Shown: positions 8,372-17,849, counted from the first letter of the stretch. The stretch: DNA of 64,000 bases from JBBSBY01 sp038250835 (GCA_038250835.1 JBBSBY010000005.1:1-64000); one strand, 5' to 3'. The notes: a model not told the origin generated them from the letters alone. Made by a program: numbers and translations.

Positions 8372-9163
8372 ATGAGCCAAAAAGCGTACCAAGAGGCCGC
8401 TAATTTCATAAGCGATAATTTAAGATTACGAACTCAGCCGATTGCGACAAAATTCCTCACTGATCTCACCTTTCCCGAGAAGACCATCAGACCCGGTAAG
8501 ACATTGGCTAAACGTATTACCATTTGTCAAGCCGTCACTTTGGCGAGAGTATATGGCTGGACTGTTGGGCTTGCTCCCGAAGATCTTATATGTGTTCCCG
8601 CGATGATCACCTTCGGTTTCACCAAAGCTTCCGACCAGCCGAAGACCGTGGGTAAACTTTTCTGCAATGTGACTTTCAGCAAGGACCGTGAAACGGGCGA
8701 CAACGAGGGGCAATCCATGCAATTCCTGGTAAGTGGGGAGTTTAAGGGGATTCTGCTTACTCCGCTTTTAAAGGCCGCCGAAGAACCCGACACTATTACT
8801 ATTTACGGGAATCCTGCGCAAATTATGCGACTAAATCAAGCCTGGACTTACATCACGGGATCCAGAATTACCGGCAATTTCGGCGGTAAAGTCGAATGCT
8901 CCGAATATTTGATAGCTCCTTACAAAACCAAAGCTCCGAGAGTAGCCATTCCCGGAGGTGGAGATCGCATTTTTTCCATGACCCAGGACGATGAAATGGC
9001 CTTCGCCTTACCTGGAAGTGAAATCAATAATCTGGTGGATGGTTTGAAAATGGCCGGGAAAAAAATCGGGGCAAAATATCCGATTACCTTTTATCAAAAC
9101 TTTCAACCGGAATTTCCGAAATATTATAAAGAATTGGCCGATGAATTAGAGATTGACAAATAA
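8372..9163 (+). CDS. DUF169 family protein
   Basis: 263 residues starting at an ATG with a CGGAGG site. The N-terminal QPIATKFL segment, the CQAVTLARVYGW stretch and the later EPDTITIYGNPAQIMRL motif are typical of the DUF169 family, which is common in anaerobic bacteria and methanogens and whose function is unknown. No signal peptide or membrane segment is seen. It is a single gene that converges with the diiron protein gene, with a strong hairpin terminator between them. Confidence 0.85.
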   Translation: MSQKAYQEAANFISDNLRLRTQPIATKFLTDLTFPEKTIRPGKTLAKRITICQAVTLARVYGWTVGLAPEDLICVPAMITFGFTKASDQPKTVGKLFCNVTFSKDRETGDNEGQSMQFLVSGEFKGILLTPLLKAAEEPDTITIYGNPAQIMRLNQAWTYITGSRITGNFGGKVECSEYLIAPYKTKAPRVAIPGGGDRIFSMTQDDEMAFALPGSEINNLVDGLKMAGKKIGAKYPITFYQNFQPEFPKYYKELADELEIDK

Positions 9164-9191
9164 GAGTTTTTGAAAATTAAGGTGGGATGGA

Positions 9192-9230
9192 GCCGGGTAA
9201 GACTGAGCCTAACATCAGTCGATACCCGGC
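9192..9230. terminator. Bidirectional hairpin terminator
   Basis: GCCGGGTA (9192-9199) pairs with TACCCGGC (9223-9230), and inside it GACTGA (9201-9206) pairs with TCAGTC (9215-9220). The long GC-rich hairpin sits exactly between the convergent DUF169 and ferritin-like genes. The T-runs are poor on both strands (CCAAAA follows on plus). Confidence 0.7.
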
Positions 9231-9241
9231 CAAAAGCCTAC

Positions 9242-10429
9242 TTACTTTTTCTTAGGGTTTTGCTTTAATTGGTAGTCGGCGCCATTCTTCTTCGAGTTCT
9301 CTTCGATTACCACCTCACTGGGAACCCAATCGCCGTTCACTTTTTCCTGGTAACTGAAGTATCTGTGATCTTTGGGCAATTTTGAAACAGGGACCAAATC
9401 CGCTTCATTTGCCGTGAGGTCAACCTGCTCCTTGAGAATGCCCCTGACATATTCTATGTTCGATTCAAACACAACTGGGTCCGGCATTTCCTTAGGAACG
9501 ACGGAGGTCGGATCTTTATCTTCACGTCGTTTGAGTAAATCCGCGGCTATCTTCAGATGCTCTATTTCCATGTCCAAGTGGGTTTCCCAAATGTGCTTAA
9601 TATATTCGTTCGGCTCCTGATTCATAAAAGACCAATACAAATAGCACTCAACGTATTCATGTAACAGCATCATTTCAAACCAGGACGCTTTTGGGTCTAA
9701 CAGACTCTCGTATTGCGTAACGTGCTGCTCTTCAATTTCGGCAATCTCAAGATACAAAGCCCTTCCCAGAGGGTCAGTCAGTCTATTGCCCATATTCATA
9801 TAAAAGTTCATTGTCTGCTGCTCACCGGCCATCAGGAGCAAACAGTATAATGATGTGAGAGGATCAGATTTCTTACGATCAATGGGTTTACGAACGTCGT
9901 CGTATGGGTGACGATGCTCTTTCTTTGTCGGACGTCCCGGAAGCACATCCGTGTAGTCCCTTACTATGGATTCGGCTTCCTTGCCTTCAAGCGTCTCCAT
10001 CAGATTGGCATAACGATATAGGTGGTCAAAATCTTCGAGCAAACCAAAGTCAAAAACATCCTTCACGTAAGGGTCTGGAACCGTCCGGGCAAGAAACGCG
10101 GTCAGATCTACCGCGACTTGTTCATATCCAATTGTGGCCTCTAGTATGGAGGCTTTGCCCGGGACCAGCCAATTAACCGCTTTTTGTTGCTGTTGCTCAA
10201 TCCGCCTCACCATAGCCAATTGGCGCGTTAAATCCGGGTCGATGGCGTGACGAGCGAACTGATGCTGAAATAGAGCCGCTTCCACTTCAATTCCGTTCAT
10301 TAGTATGATTCGAGCCTGGGAATAAGGATGAACGGCGCTCTTGCTATAGGTCGAAGAATTAAGTTCAGACCATGTTCGCAGTTGCTTTTCGAGAGGCATT
10401 CCTTTCTCTTCAAGCGGATTAAAACTCAT
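9242..10429 (-). CDS. Ferritin-like (putative diiron) protein of unknown role
   Basis: The ATG at 10429 (MSFNPLEEKG) has an AAAGGAAA site and gives 395 residues; a longer frame to 10483 has no ribosome site. The central part shows ferritin-like helices with possible metal ligands: GEQQ in LLMAGEQQTMNFY, EIEEQH in EIAEIEEQHVTQYE, HEYVE in MLLHEYVECYLYW, and the late pair in DMEIEHLKIAADLL. That is the spacing of a four-helix diiron carboxylate bundle. The N-terminal third (ILMNGIEVEAALFQHQFARH) also has suitable Glu and His residues. I do not recognise a named family. It is a single gene ending in a Lys-rich tail (KQNPKKK). Confidence 0.7.
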   Translation of the reverse strand: MSFNPLEEKGMPLEKQLRTWSELNSSTYSKSAVHPYSQARIILMNGIEVEAALFQHQFARHAIDPDLTRQLAMVRRIEQQQQKAVNWLVPGKASILEATIGYEQVAVDLTAFLARTVPDPYVKDVFDFGLLEDFDHLYRYANLMETLEGKEAESIVRDYTDVLPGRPTKKEHRHPYDDVRKPIDRKKSDPLTSLYCLLLMAGEQQTMNFYMNMGNRLTDPLGRALYLEIAEIEEQHVTQYESLLDPKASWFEMMLLHEYVECYLYWSFMNQEPNEYIKHIWETHLDMEIEHLKIAADLLKRREDKDPTSVVPKEMPDPVVFESNIEYVRGILKEQVDLTANEADLVPVSKLPKDHRYFSYQEKVNGDWVPSEVVIEENSKKNGADYQLKQNPKKK

Positions 10430-10547
10430 TAATTTTTCCTTTCGGTAATAATTGGGAGAATAATAATTGGGAAGACTCCCCACGTTTCATATTAAGGCAA
10501 TGACGCACGCCCGGCAACATTTAACTAGGTGGGTAGCTTATAAAAAC

Positions 10548-10916
10548 TCAGGAGTTTAATACTTCTTGAACGGCAAATAGCAGTTCATTGTGTAGGAAAG
10601 GTTTGTTCAGCACTTTCTTTGCGCCGAATTTTTCGGCTATGCCGAGGTAAAGGTCGGAAGGAACAACCCCGCCGCCGGAAATAGCTATGATTTTCAAATC
10701 AGGGCGGATGGCCAACAACTCACGTATTGTTTGAATGCCTTCTTTTTCAGGCATAACTAAGTCGGTGATCACCAGGTCAACATTCTCGCGCTGAAAGCAG
10801 TCTATTCCCGCTACTCCATCGGATTCGGCAAGAATGCTGTAGCCGGCTCGCTCAAGGGCTTTGGTCATAAAGTCAAGGATCAACGGTTCATCATCAATAA
10901 GAAGTATTGTAGTCAT
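10548..10916 (-). CDS. Single-domain response regulator (CheY-like)
   Basis: 122 residues forming one receiver domain only: acidic pair in LIDDEP, phosphorylatable Asp in VITDLVMPEKEG, Ser in IAISGGG and Lys in VLNKPF. There is no output domain and no kinase beside it, so it must be phosphorylated by a kinase encoded elsewhere. The domain starts at the first Met (MTTILLIDDEP). Confidence 0.9.
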   Translation of the reverse strand: MTTILLIDDEPLILDFMTKALERAGYSILAESDGVAGIDCFQRENVDLVITDLVMPEKEGIQTIRELLAIRPDLKIIAISGGGVVPSDLYLGIAEKFGAKKVLNKPFLHNELLFAVQEVLNS

Positions 10917-11332
10917 TTTAAATACACGGTTTTAAACTCGGTTTAAATTAATAACATTTTCAATCCATAACAGCCAAGCTTATAATGCTCATTCACGTAA
11001 ATTTGCGGTAGCCGTCTCAAAACGGAAAAGAGTGACAAAATTATGTTGCGTCGTATTGGGTGTGTTGTAAATAATTTGTTTGTGTCCAAGCATTGTGCTA
11101 ATGCTAAATAGTTAAGCAAGTTTGGTTATGTAGCAAATAGACGCCCGTATGATAATCTCAGAAATTTACAGTCGGAGCTCTATACCAATTAATATGTCAC
11201 ATTGGGTTCGTTTTCTCGTAAATTAATAACTATGGGCTTAATATTAAATAAAAACCATTTCCGTTACACGGCGCCGACTATAAGATTACTTGCGCGGCAG
11301 AGACGTCGATGTGTGAAAGGAGTCCTTGTTTT
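10917..11332. other. AT-rich intergenic region
   Basis: 416 bases between a minus-strand response regulator and a plus-strand glycosyltransferase. It is distinctly AT-rich, with runs such as TTAATATTAAATAAAAACC close to the glycosyltransferase start. No gene, clear promoter or repeat was recognised. Confidence 0.5.
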
Positions 11333-12235
11333 ATGAACGCGAGCCCGCTGAAGTTCTCCATTATAGTGGTAGTCCTAAATCGTAAAACAACGATTCAAAG
11401 ATGCATCGACAGCGTAGCGAATCAAACTTACCATAATAGAGAGCTGATAATTATCGACGGCGGTTCCTCGGATGGTACCATCGAGATCATAAAAAATAGA
11501 ACGTCGGCAGTAGATCAATGGATTTCGGAACCCGACAACGGCATCTACAACGCAATGAATAAAGGTGTTGATCGGGCTACCGGCGATTGGATCATATTTT
11601 TAGGCGCTGATGATTTTTTGATAGCTCCCGATGTCCTTGAACGGGTTGCAACAAGACTGTGTTCCACCAATTTCTGTGACAAGCTGGTTTATGGCCGAGT
11701 GGCGGTAGTTTCGGAAGACGGCGGAGTCATTGGAGATTGGGGGGACTTCAATCACCAGATTCTTGGATTACCCCACCAAGGCACATTCCACCACAGATCT
11801 TTTTTTGAAACTCACGGCAGATTCGACGAATCCTTCAAAATTGCGGGTGATTACGAATTGCTGCTGCGCGAACTCAAATGTGCGCAGGCTCCCTACATGC
11901 CGGATATAGTAGTCGCGGGTTTTTCCAACGGCGGCGTCAGCACCGACCTTGATTCGGCGCCGATATACTGGATTGAATATGCGCGAGCCCAGCGCGTGAA
12001 CGGCATATTCCCATATACCGTGCCTTGGTGTCGTTGTTTTTTCAGCGCAGCATTATTTTGGACATTAGGCAAAATAATGCCGGAACAGTGGACAAAGCGC
12101 TTTAAAACAAGGTACGCGGATTGTCGATTAAAGACGGCATGCGGCTTTGATCTTGATAAAACCGATGAATGCGAGGCGCACATTTCGGTCCTTGTAAATA
12201 ATCCGCCGGCGATAGCCCGACCTATTGATGAATAG
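11333..12235 (+). CDS. Family 2 glycosyltransferase
   Basis: The ATG at 11333 (MNASPLKFSIIVVVLN) is preceded by AAAGGAG and gives 300 residues; an in-frame ATG at 11309 has no such site. The GT-A fold is clear: FSIIVVVLNRKTTIQRCIDSV, the sugar-nucleotide Asp in IIDGGSSDGT, the SEPDNGIYNAMNKG motif, the metal-site-like GADDF, and a DYELLLREL segment late in the catalytic domain. Such enzymes add a sugar to a polysaccharide or lipid carrier. It stands alone, without other polysaccharide genes, in an AT-rich setting, so acquisition or a relic of a cluster is possible. Confidence 0.88.
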   Translation: MNASPLKFSIIVVVLNRKTTIQRCIDSVANQTYHNRELIIIDGGSSDGTIEIIKNRTSAVDQWISEPDNGIYNAMNKGVDRATGDWIIFLGADDFLIAPDVLERVATRLCSTNFCDKLVYGRVAVVSEDGGVIGDWGDFNHQILGLPHQGTFHHRSFFETHGRFDESFKIAGDYELLLRELKCAQAPYMPDIVVAGFSNGGVSTDLDSAPIYWIEYARAQRVNGIFPYTVPWCRCFFSAALFWTLGKIMPEQWTKRFKTRYADCRLKTACGFDLDKTDECEAHISVLVNNPPAIARPIDE

Positions 12236-12270
12236 TGGAGTGAACTTCGGTCGCCTGAGTACTCCACTAT
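12232..12270 (+). terminator. Hairpin overlapping the glycosyltransferase stop
   Basis: ATAGTGGAGT (12232-12241) and ACTCCACTAT (12261-12270) form a perfect 10-bp stem that includes the TAG stop codon. No T-run follows, so intrinsic termination is uncertain; it may instead protect the mRNA 3' end. Confidence 0.45.
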
Positions 12271-12486
12271 GTCGAACTCCTGAGCTTAATGCAGGTAACC
12301 TACTTTTTTTATTGTTAAAAGCCGGCGATTTACGGGTTTCGTCCATACTTCGGCATTACGCCGATTGATTGAGCAGTTTGGGCTGATGCAAGGCAGTCCA
12401 TCAAATCATAGTGTTTTAGCGGCTCAATCAACCGACGGCGCCGCAGGACACAGTCGGGCACGATGGTTTTAATAACCGACGAGCCT

Positions 12487-13011
12487 CTATTTAACCAGGG
12501 TTGGTTCGTTAAAGTACCGGCAACCAAGGCACGGTCCAAGTTTAACTTTTGCCATTTGTTTCGAATATCTCTGAACTTGGGTCTTCCTCCAGCCTCTGCA
12601 TGCCTCTTTGGTAACTTTGCTCACCATGCCGGGCAATTGACAATCCCTGAGATCACGCCGAAGTTTAAATTTTTTCACCAAATCTTCAGTGGATTCAGGT
12701 TTACATGGCGCTTGAGGGATATCCAGTTGGGGCGGCAAGTCTAATACTTTATTTTTGACTTTACTGCGAAAACTTACCGGCCTGCTTGAATCCGCGCGCA
12801 ACATCTCATTCAACGGTCTCTTCTTATTGTCTATCGTGAGATAGGCGGGTCTCAGTCTTGTCTGTGGATTCTTAGTGTTAGCTCTCCCAACATAATCATT
12901 AGTCGGGGAATCAGCGGCTTCCTTTTCATTGTAGTCCAATTGGCCGTCCATTCCATTTTCGTGATAATCATTTTCTAAGATCTGATCGACTGGTCTTCCG
13001 GTGAACAGCAT
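12487..13011 (-). CDS. Hypothetical protein, possibly frameshifted near its C-terminus
   Basis: The ATG at 13011 (MLFTGRPVDQILEND) has a GGAGA site and gives 174 residues; the in-frame ATG at 13023 lacks one. The protein is hydrophilic, with no membrane segment and no family I recognise. The last third is rich in Arg, Lys and Cys and looks less protein-like than the start. In that region other frames give more natural stretches (QRLEEDPSSEIFETNGKS, then one ending near 12330), so the gene may carry frameshifts and originally have run on to about 12330. It stands alone on the minus strand. Coding status is moderate. Confidence 0.4.
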   Translation of the reverse strand: MLFTGRPVDQILENDYHENGMDGQLDYNEKEAADSPTNDYVGRANTKNPQTRLRPAYLTIDNKKRPLNEMLRADSSRPVSFRSKVKNKVLDLPPQLDIPQAPCKPESTEDLVKKFKLRRDLRDCQLPGMVSKVTKEACRGWRKTQVQRYSKQMAKVKLGPCLGCRYFNEPTLVK

Positions 13012-13643
13012 GTGTGTCTCCATTTTAGATGCGCATGAGCGGCGATATTGAATTGGCGGATTACAATGGCGTTTCAGAGTGAATTACTTGTGCGCTCATT
13101 GAAACTCCGAGGAATTTCCACTTTCGTTGTGATTTGCGTTGCCGGCTTCCGTACAACAAACTTAATGAATAAGAGTAACTTTAGACCTTAAAGTTCCATA
13201 TTTATGTCCAAATTATATAATTTTGTTTATATTAATTTAAAGTAATATGTTCATCGGATGCGCTGATCTTGCCGACAGGTTTGTTAAGTGTGATTCTATG
13301 AGACAAATAGCCAATAATCGCTGATAGTTAATGTCTTATCATTTGTTTACGGAGTTTACGCGCTGCGCTAACCATGAGTGCGGTTTGCTTTATTGTTTCG
13401 CTTTTGTTTAGGAGATCCTTATAAGCCCCCCCTCACGACGGATAAGACCAACATGGGCAATAACCCTTTAACGTGCCCCGCCAAGTCGCAAACAGTTATG
13501 TTCCGGAATGTTGACGCGGTTTTAAAGCTGAGATGGCGGCGCATCTTATCTTTCAATGTCACCGACTCTCTTGCCGCACTTTGACTTGGGTCAATTACTT
13601 TGGCATTTATTTATGCTTAAGATGAGAAATACCGGAGGCGTAC
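13012..13643. other. Intergenic region between divergent genes
   Basis: About 630 bases with no convincing gene. The open frame at 13378-13584 lacks a ribosome site and family features. The part near 13190-13260 is very AT-rich. A stretch resembling a -24/-12 promoter at about 13600 has the wrong GG-GC spacing (11 instead of 10). Confidence 0.5.
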
Positions 13644-14246
13644 ATGACGGACGAAACAGCTCTTTGCGTTCAGGTCGATATTTCCGATCGGGATATTTTT
13701 GAAGCAATGAAGGAGATTTCCGGGTATCTGGACATCACACCCGGGGACTTTAAAGAAGTGTACCTAAAAGCATATAGACATGCGCTTGAGAGACTTGTGG
13801 GCTCCGTGGTCGCCCAGGACATCATGATCAGAAAGGTCGTGTATGCGCGTGATACGGATCAGCTCAAAGCCGCGGCAGCCAAAATGTCCGCAGCCAAAGT
13901 CTCAGGGATTCCTGTTCTCGATGATCAAATGCGCGTAGTCGGTATCTTGACGGAAAAGGATTTCTTTAAAGAGATGGCGCGAGGAGTCGCTTCAAATTTC
14001 ATGGACGTTATTTCTAATTGCCTAAATGGGCGGTATTGCCTGGCCGCGCCGGCGCGTGATCTTTTGGTTTCGGATGTAATGACCAAGTCCGTAATCACGG
14101 TATCTCCTAAAACGGCGGCAATGGAGATTGCAGATTTGCTGAGCCGCAAAGGGATCAATCGTGTTCCTGTTGTGGACGAATCCAATCAATTACTTGGAAT
14201 TATATGTAGGTCTGATTTAATGGCGCCCCAGGTGAAAATCAAATGA
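13644..14246 (+). CDS. CBS-domain pair protein with N-terminal extension
   Basis: 200 residues. The first 50 or so (DISDRDIFEAMKEI, LDITPGDFKEVYLKAYRHALERL) form a helical extension. Two CBS motifs follow: VAQDIMIRKVVYA to GIPVLDDQMRVVGILTEKDFF, and VSDVMTKSVITVSP to RVPVVDESNQLLGIICRSDL. Such Bateman modules bind adenine nucleotides and regulate a partner. The partner is probably the HPP membrane protein, whose ATG overlaps this stop codon (ATGA); the CBS-HPP pairing is common. The start has a CGGAGG site. Confidence 0.88.
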   Translation: MTDETALCVQVDISDRDIFEAMKEISGYLDITPGDFKEVYLKAYRHALERLVGSVVAQDIMIRKVVYARDTDQLKAAAAKMSAAKVSGIPVLDDQMRVVGILTEKDFFKEMARGVASNFMDVISNCLNGRYCLAAPARDLLVSDVMTKSVITVSPKTAAMEIADLLSRKGINRVPVVDESNQLLGIICRSDLMAPQVKIK

Positions 14247-14782
14247 TGTCGTATTTTGCAAAAATGAAGGGCAGCTCCACAAGTCCGCCTGCCGTAGGAT
14301 ACCGGGAGATTCTATGGTCATGGATGGGAGCTTTCCTGGGAATGCTCTCGGTCAGTTATATAAATTTTAAAATGTTGACCGGCCCCAATTCGGTTTTCCT
14401 AATTGCGTCCTTCGGAGCTTCAGCGGTGCTTATATACGGGGCGCCCAAAAGTCCTCTTGCGCAACCTCGTAATGTCATCGGCGGGCATGTTCTTGCCGCC
14501 ATAATCGGCGTGATAGGCTATAAGCTGCTGCCAGATTTAATTTGGATTGCCGCGCCGTTGGTTGTGGCCACGGCAATCGCCCTAATGCACTTTACAAAAA
14601 CCCTGCACCCTCCCGCCGGCGCGACAGGTCTTGTAGCGGTTATAGGCGGACCGGCGATTTACGACCTTGGATTCTCTTTCGCCCTGACGCCCATTGGGCT
14701 GGGGGCTTTAATACTCACGTTAATTGGAATATTGTTCAACAACATCCCCAGCAATCGACGGTATCCTGAGTTTTGGATTTGA
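14243..14782 (+). CDS. HPP family membrane protein
   Basis: 179 residues, mostly membrane segments (about 30-50, 55-72, 85-103, 105-122 and 145-168). It has the family motifs GSYINF-like SYINFKMLT, FGASAVLIYGAPKSPLAQPRNVIGGH and, most clearly, KTLHPPAGATGL, after which HPP proteins are named. HPP proteins have been linked to nitrite transport in chloroplasts and cyanobacteria, but the bacterial substrate here is unknown. It is translationally coupled to the upstream CBS gene, which may gate it. It converges with the VIT-vWA gene. Confidence 0.9.
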   Translation: MMSYFAKMKGSSTSPPAVGYREILWSWMGAFLGMLSVSYINFKMLTGPNSVFLIASFGASAVLIYGAPKSPLAQPRNVIGGHVLAAIIGVIGYKLLPDLIWIAAPLVVATAIALMHFTKTLHPPAGATGLVAVIGGPAIYDLGFSFALTPIGLGALILTLIGILFNNIPSNRRYPEFWI

Positions 14783-14845
14783 TGTTATTCGCTCCGTGAC
14801 AACATCTGTTCTCTAAAATAGTGTTCATTCCCCACATCACCTTAA

Positions 14846-17419
14846 TTACTTACTTGCATCCTTTGACAAATCTATGGAAATAATTGCGCTTATTCGCTCA
14901 ATTACCTTCAACTTATCAACGGCAATCGTTCCAACGATAAGTTTATCCACACAATTTGTTTTCCTAATCAATGAAAAACCCTCCGCTTCCAGTTTGTCCA
15001 TTAGAGCCACGGAAATAACGCTTGCTTTAATGCTGATCTTTATTCGACCATTCTCAATTTTGATACCTAACTGGGACGTATCTGCGCCTTTCGTGGTTAA
15101 GTTGTAAAGTTTTTGAAGCTTTTGGGACAGTTTAGACGGTCCCTGAACCTCATCCTTGTGGTCAGATTGCTGTTTGGCCGATTCTTGCGCTTCCGTTGGT
15201 TCATTTCCCTTCCATTTGGCTTCAGACGGAGATGCCGGCCCATTGACTTTAGACTCGGGGCGTCTTCCCTGAACCGGATTTAAAAAGAACCTTGAAGTTG
15301 CGACGCCTTTTGGCGCCATTGCCGGGGCTGTGCGAGCGCCTCCCGGGACCCCTCCGAAAATACGGTCTTCACTAACGCCGTGGGGAAGCTCAACCGGGAC
15401 AGGAATCGTGATGAGTTCACCTCCATTGGGATTGATCTTCTCTTCCACCGCAACAAAACTGGTGTATTGCGTCATAATCTTGTGAGCGAGCGCGACTGAG
15501 ATTATCTGTTGTTTGAGTTCTGCTGAGGGATGCCCCGTCTGCATTCCCATCCAGTCTTTTGTCATTAAATCGTCAACTTTGGCGCGTGCCCATACTGAAC
15601 CGATGGCGGCATTGTTTTCTTCCGACTCAGGCAAATTGACGTTAATGGTTTGCTCATAAGTTTTGCCTGCTGCATTCCCCTTGATAGTGATTGATCCCGA
15701 CCCGCCCTTTGCGTACTTAGCCTTAAATACCAGTGGTCTATCCGCCCACAGATCGGCAATCTGCGATGGAAACATATCCGTCAGCTCGATACCAGCCGTC
15801 GTTAATGTTATATCCGTTAGAACAGGAGCGGCAATCCTCTTGTAAAACTTGGCCGCCACCTCTTCACCGGGACTGTTCAGCAATATGTATTCGGCTTCTC
15901 CACCACCGACCTGGGCAATTTTATCCAGCAGAAACCTGTTGACCGAATTGCCGGTCCCAAACGGAAACCATCTGGCTTTACTTTTATATTTTTGAACCAG
16001 ATCGATGATTTCAAAATCGTTTCCAACATAACCATCGGTCATAAACGTAATTACGCGTAAGCGATTATCAGGCGCAGTCGTCTTCATCACTGATTCAACC
16101 GCGTATTTCATCCAGGTGCCGCCCTTGGCTTCGAGTTTAGCAAGATAAGCTAGAGCTTTCTCGCGATACTCTTTAGTATTCGGCTTGGGCTCTGAAAACA
16201 GCATGCGAGCCCCTACATTGAAGTCAATGATGTTGAACGTGTCCTTGGGAGACATTTTGTCTATGACAAACCGCATTGTCTCCTTTGCTTTTTCAAGCGG
16301 TAGACCGAATTGGGACCCTGAACAGTCAATAACGAAAATTAATTCTCTTGGCGCTATTTCCGCAGGCGTCACCTTCTTAGGCGGGAGCATTATCACTGCG
16401 ACATAGCCTTCGTTGCCGGCCTTGTGAGCGATAACGCCCGATTGGATTTTGTCGGCTGCTGCTTGATACTTGAGGATAAAGTCACGGTTTGGGATTTCCT
16501 TCTTGTTTACGAGTGTTACGTTAGCCTTATTCGGGGAGCTCCGGTTTGTAGTCACTTCATGAAGTTCGGAAGTGATCTTTCCAATGGGAACATCTGCGTC
16601 TATAGATATATGTATGTCGATATCATGACCCGCTCGAACGCCCTCTCGAGCGGTCGACGGCGTAATCCTGCCGGCGTCGGGAACGTCTTTTGTATCAGAC
16701 GCCCACCCGGAACCGGCCTTGCCTGCCGGCGCTCCTGGAATAAACCTGGGACCAACAACCGTGGGGAACGCAAATTTGAAAGCGCCGTCATCGTATGGCA
16801 GTAGTTCATTGTAACGAATGGTAATCTCGACTTTGGCCCCCGGCGGAATATTCGCCACAGATTGAGTGAATATGTTTGGTCTCTCCTGATCAAGTAAGGA
16901 AGCCGTTTGCCCCTTTTGTTTGGCCTGCTCGTAAATTTGTTTTGCCTCTTCCCTGGTTTTCATCAATCCCTTGATGGTGCGGTCGCCGATCTTCATTTGC
17001 ATATCATTAACCGCGCCTTTGGAAGACAATGGGAATGTATATATAGCTTCGATGCGATTGGCGCCTGGATTATGAAATATCTGGGTAACCGCAACCTGGG
17101 CAATGAAACCGGATATATTCACTTTGACGGTGGTGTGCTCCAGGGGACAAAAACCGCCGGGTTTACCGTCCGGCTCTATGATGGTTAAAGCGCCTTGGCC
17201 CCGAGCGCTTTCGCCGAACGCAGAAGACGCCCCTAGAGGGCTCAGCAGAGTCATCCCGACTATTAAACACCAGATGAGCTTTGAAGCGCTCGAACTGTAA
17301 TTGCGGATGACGCTTAGGCCGGTTCCCAGTGAAAATATTCGCCTCAGTCCGCGATGCAGTGATTTTGACAAGCCGGCGCTCGCCGGATTTAATATCCAAT
17401 CGTATTGAATGGCTTCCAT
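14846..17419 (-). CDS. VIT and vWA domain protein, membrane-anchored
   Basis: The ATG at 17419 (MEAIQYDWIL) has an AAGGAG site 6 bases upstream and gives 857 residues. After a cytoplasmic start comes one hydrophobic segment at about 40-62, so the bulk is periplasmic. A VIT domain follows (about 85-215, including AIYTFPLSSKGAV and the GQTASLLDQERPNIFTQSVANI stretch), then a vWA domain from about 360 with an intact MIDAS start, DCSGS, and IDFN and MTDGY strands. The C-terminal 150 residues are low-complexity and then helical. The architecture matches inter-alpha-trypsin-inhibitor-like proteins and the marine sortase-target proteins, but no LPxTG-type signal or sortase gene is seen. Role unknown; possibly adhesion or protein binding. 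Confidence 0.85.
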   Translation of the reverse strand: MEAIQYDWILNPASAGLSKSLHRGLRRIFSLGTGLSVIRNYSSSASKLIWCLIVGMTLLSPLGASSAFGESARGQGALTIIEPDGKPGGFCPLEHTTVKVNISGFIAQVAVTQIFHNPGANRIEAIYTFPLSSKGAVNDMQMKIGDRTIKGLMKTREEAKQIYEQAKQKGQTASLLDQERPNIFTQSVANIPPGAKVEITIRYNELLPYDDGAFKFAFPTVVGPRFIPGAPAGKAGSGWASDTKDVPDAGRITPSTAREGVRAGHDIDIHISIDADVPIGKITSELHEVTTNRSSPNKANVTLVNKKEIPNRDFILKYQAAADKIQSGVIAHKAGNEGYVAVIMLPPKKVTPAEIAPRELIFVIDCSGSQFGLPLEKAKETMRFVIDKMSPKDTFNIIDFNVGARMLFSEPKPNTKEYREKALAYLAKLEAKGGTWMKYAVESVMKTTAPDNRLRVITFMTDGYVGNDFEIIDLVQKYKSKARWFPFGTGNSVNRFLLDKIAQVGGGEAEYILLNSPGEEVAAKFYKRIAAPVLTDITLTTAGIELTDMFPSQIADLWADRPLVFKAKYAKGGSGSITIKGNAAGKTYEQTINVNLPESEENNAAIGSVWARAKVDDLMTKDWMGMQTGHPSAELKQQIISVALAHKIMTQYTSFVAVEEKINPNGGELITIPVPVELPHGVSEDRIFGGVPGGARTAPAMAPKGVATSRFFLNPVQGRRPESKVNGPASPSEAKWKGNEPTEAQESAKQQSDHKDEVQGPSKLSQKLQKLYNLTTKGADTSQLGIKIENGRIKISIKASVISVALMDKLEAEGFSLIRKTNCVDKLIVGTIAVDKLKVIERISAIISIDLSKDASK

Positions 17420-17611
17420 GGAGATCTCCTTTTTAAACATGTTTACAATCTATTTGAGTATTCGCGGGCTCCATGATTTTGTAACAGGACTGAGCAAATT
17501 TTTTGCAGGCTACAAGGCGAAGCAATCACCACAGAACTTTCAATAAACCCTATACATTGCAGTGGCGTCCTAAGTGATTATTCTTTTAGTATTAGCATTA
17601 CGGAGTTAATT

Positions 17612-17797
17612 ATGTTCATCCCGTCAATCAATGATGATAAGTGCTCTAATTGCAAAGAATGCAGCAAGATATGTCCGAAAATGGTGCTGGAATCCGAGAA
17701 GGACTGTATCAAAGTGAACAATCCCATATTTTGTACGGGTTGCGAGGCTTGTTGCGCAGTTTGTCCGAACAGCGCCATAAAAGTCGAAGAAGTCTGA
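17612..17797 (+). CDS. 2[4Fe-4S] ferredoxin
   Basis: 61 residues, a complete small bacterial ferredoxin. Two binding motifs are present: CSNCKECSKICP at about 11-22 and CTGCEACCAVCP at about 42-53. It carries low-potential electrons in the cytoplasm. The start has GGAG 6 bases upstream. It is a single gene upstream of HU; the partner oxidoreductase cannot be named from context. Confidence 0.93.
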   Translation: MFIPSINDDKCSNCKECSKICPKMVLESEKDCIKVNNPIFCTGCEACCAVCPNSAIKVEEV

Positions 17798-17849
17798 TAA
17801 TAATTAACTTGTGTCGGCAATCTAATGCCACATTTGTGATGAATCATTC

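Noticed and set aside
13378..13584. Plus-strand frame of 68 residues
   Set aside because: No ribosome site and no recognisable features; likely chance in a spacer.
13600..13618. TGGCAT...TATGCTT resembling a sigma-54 promoter
   Set aside because: GG and GC are separated by 11 bases instead of 10, which normally abolishes function.
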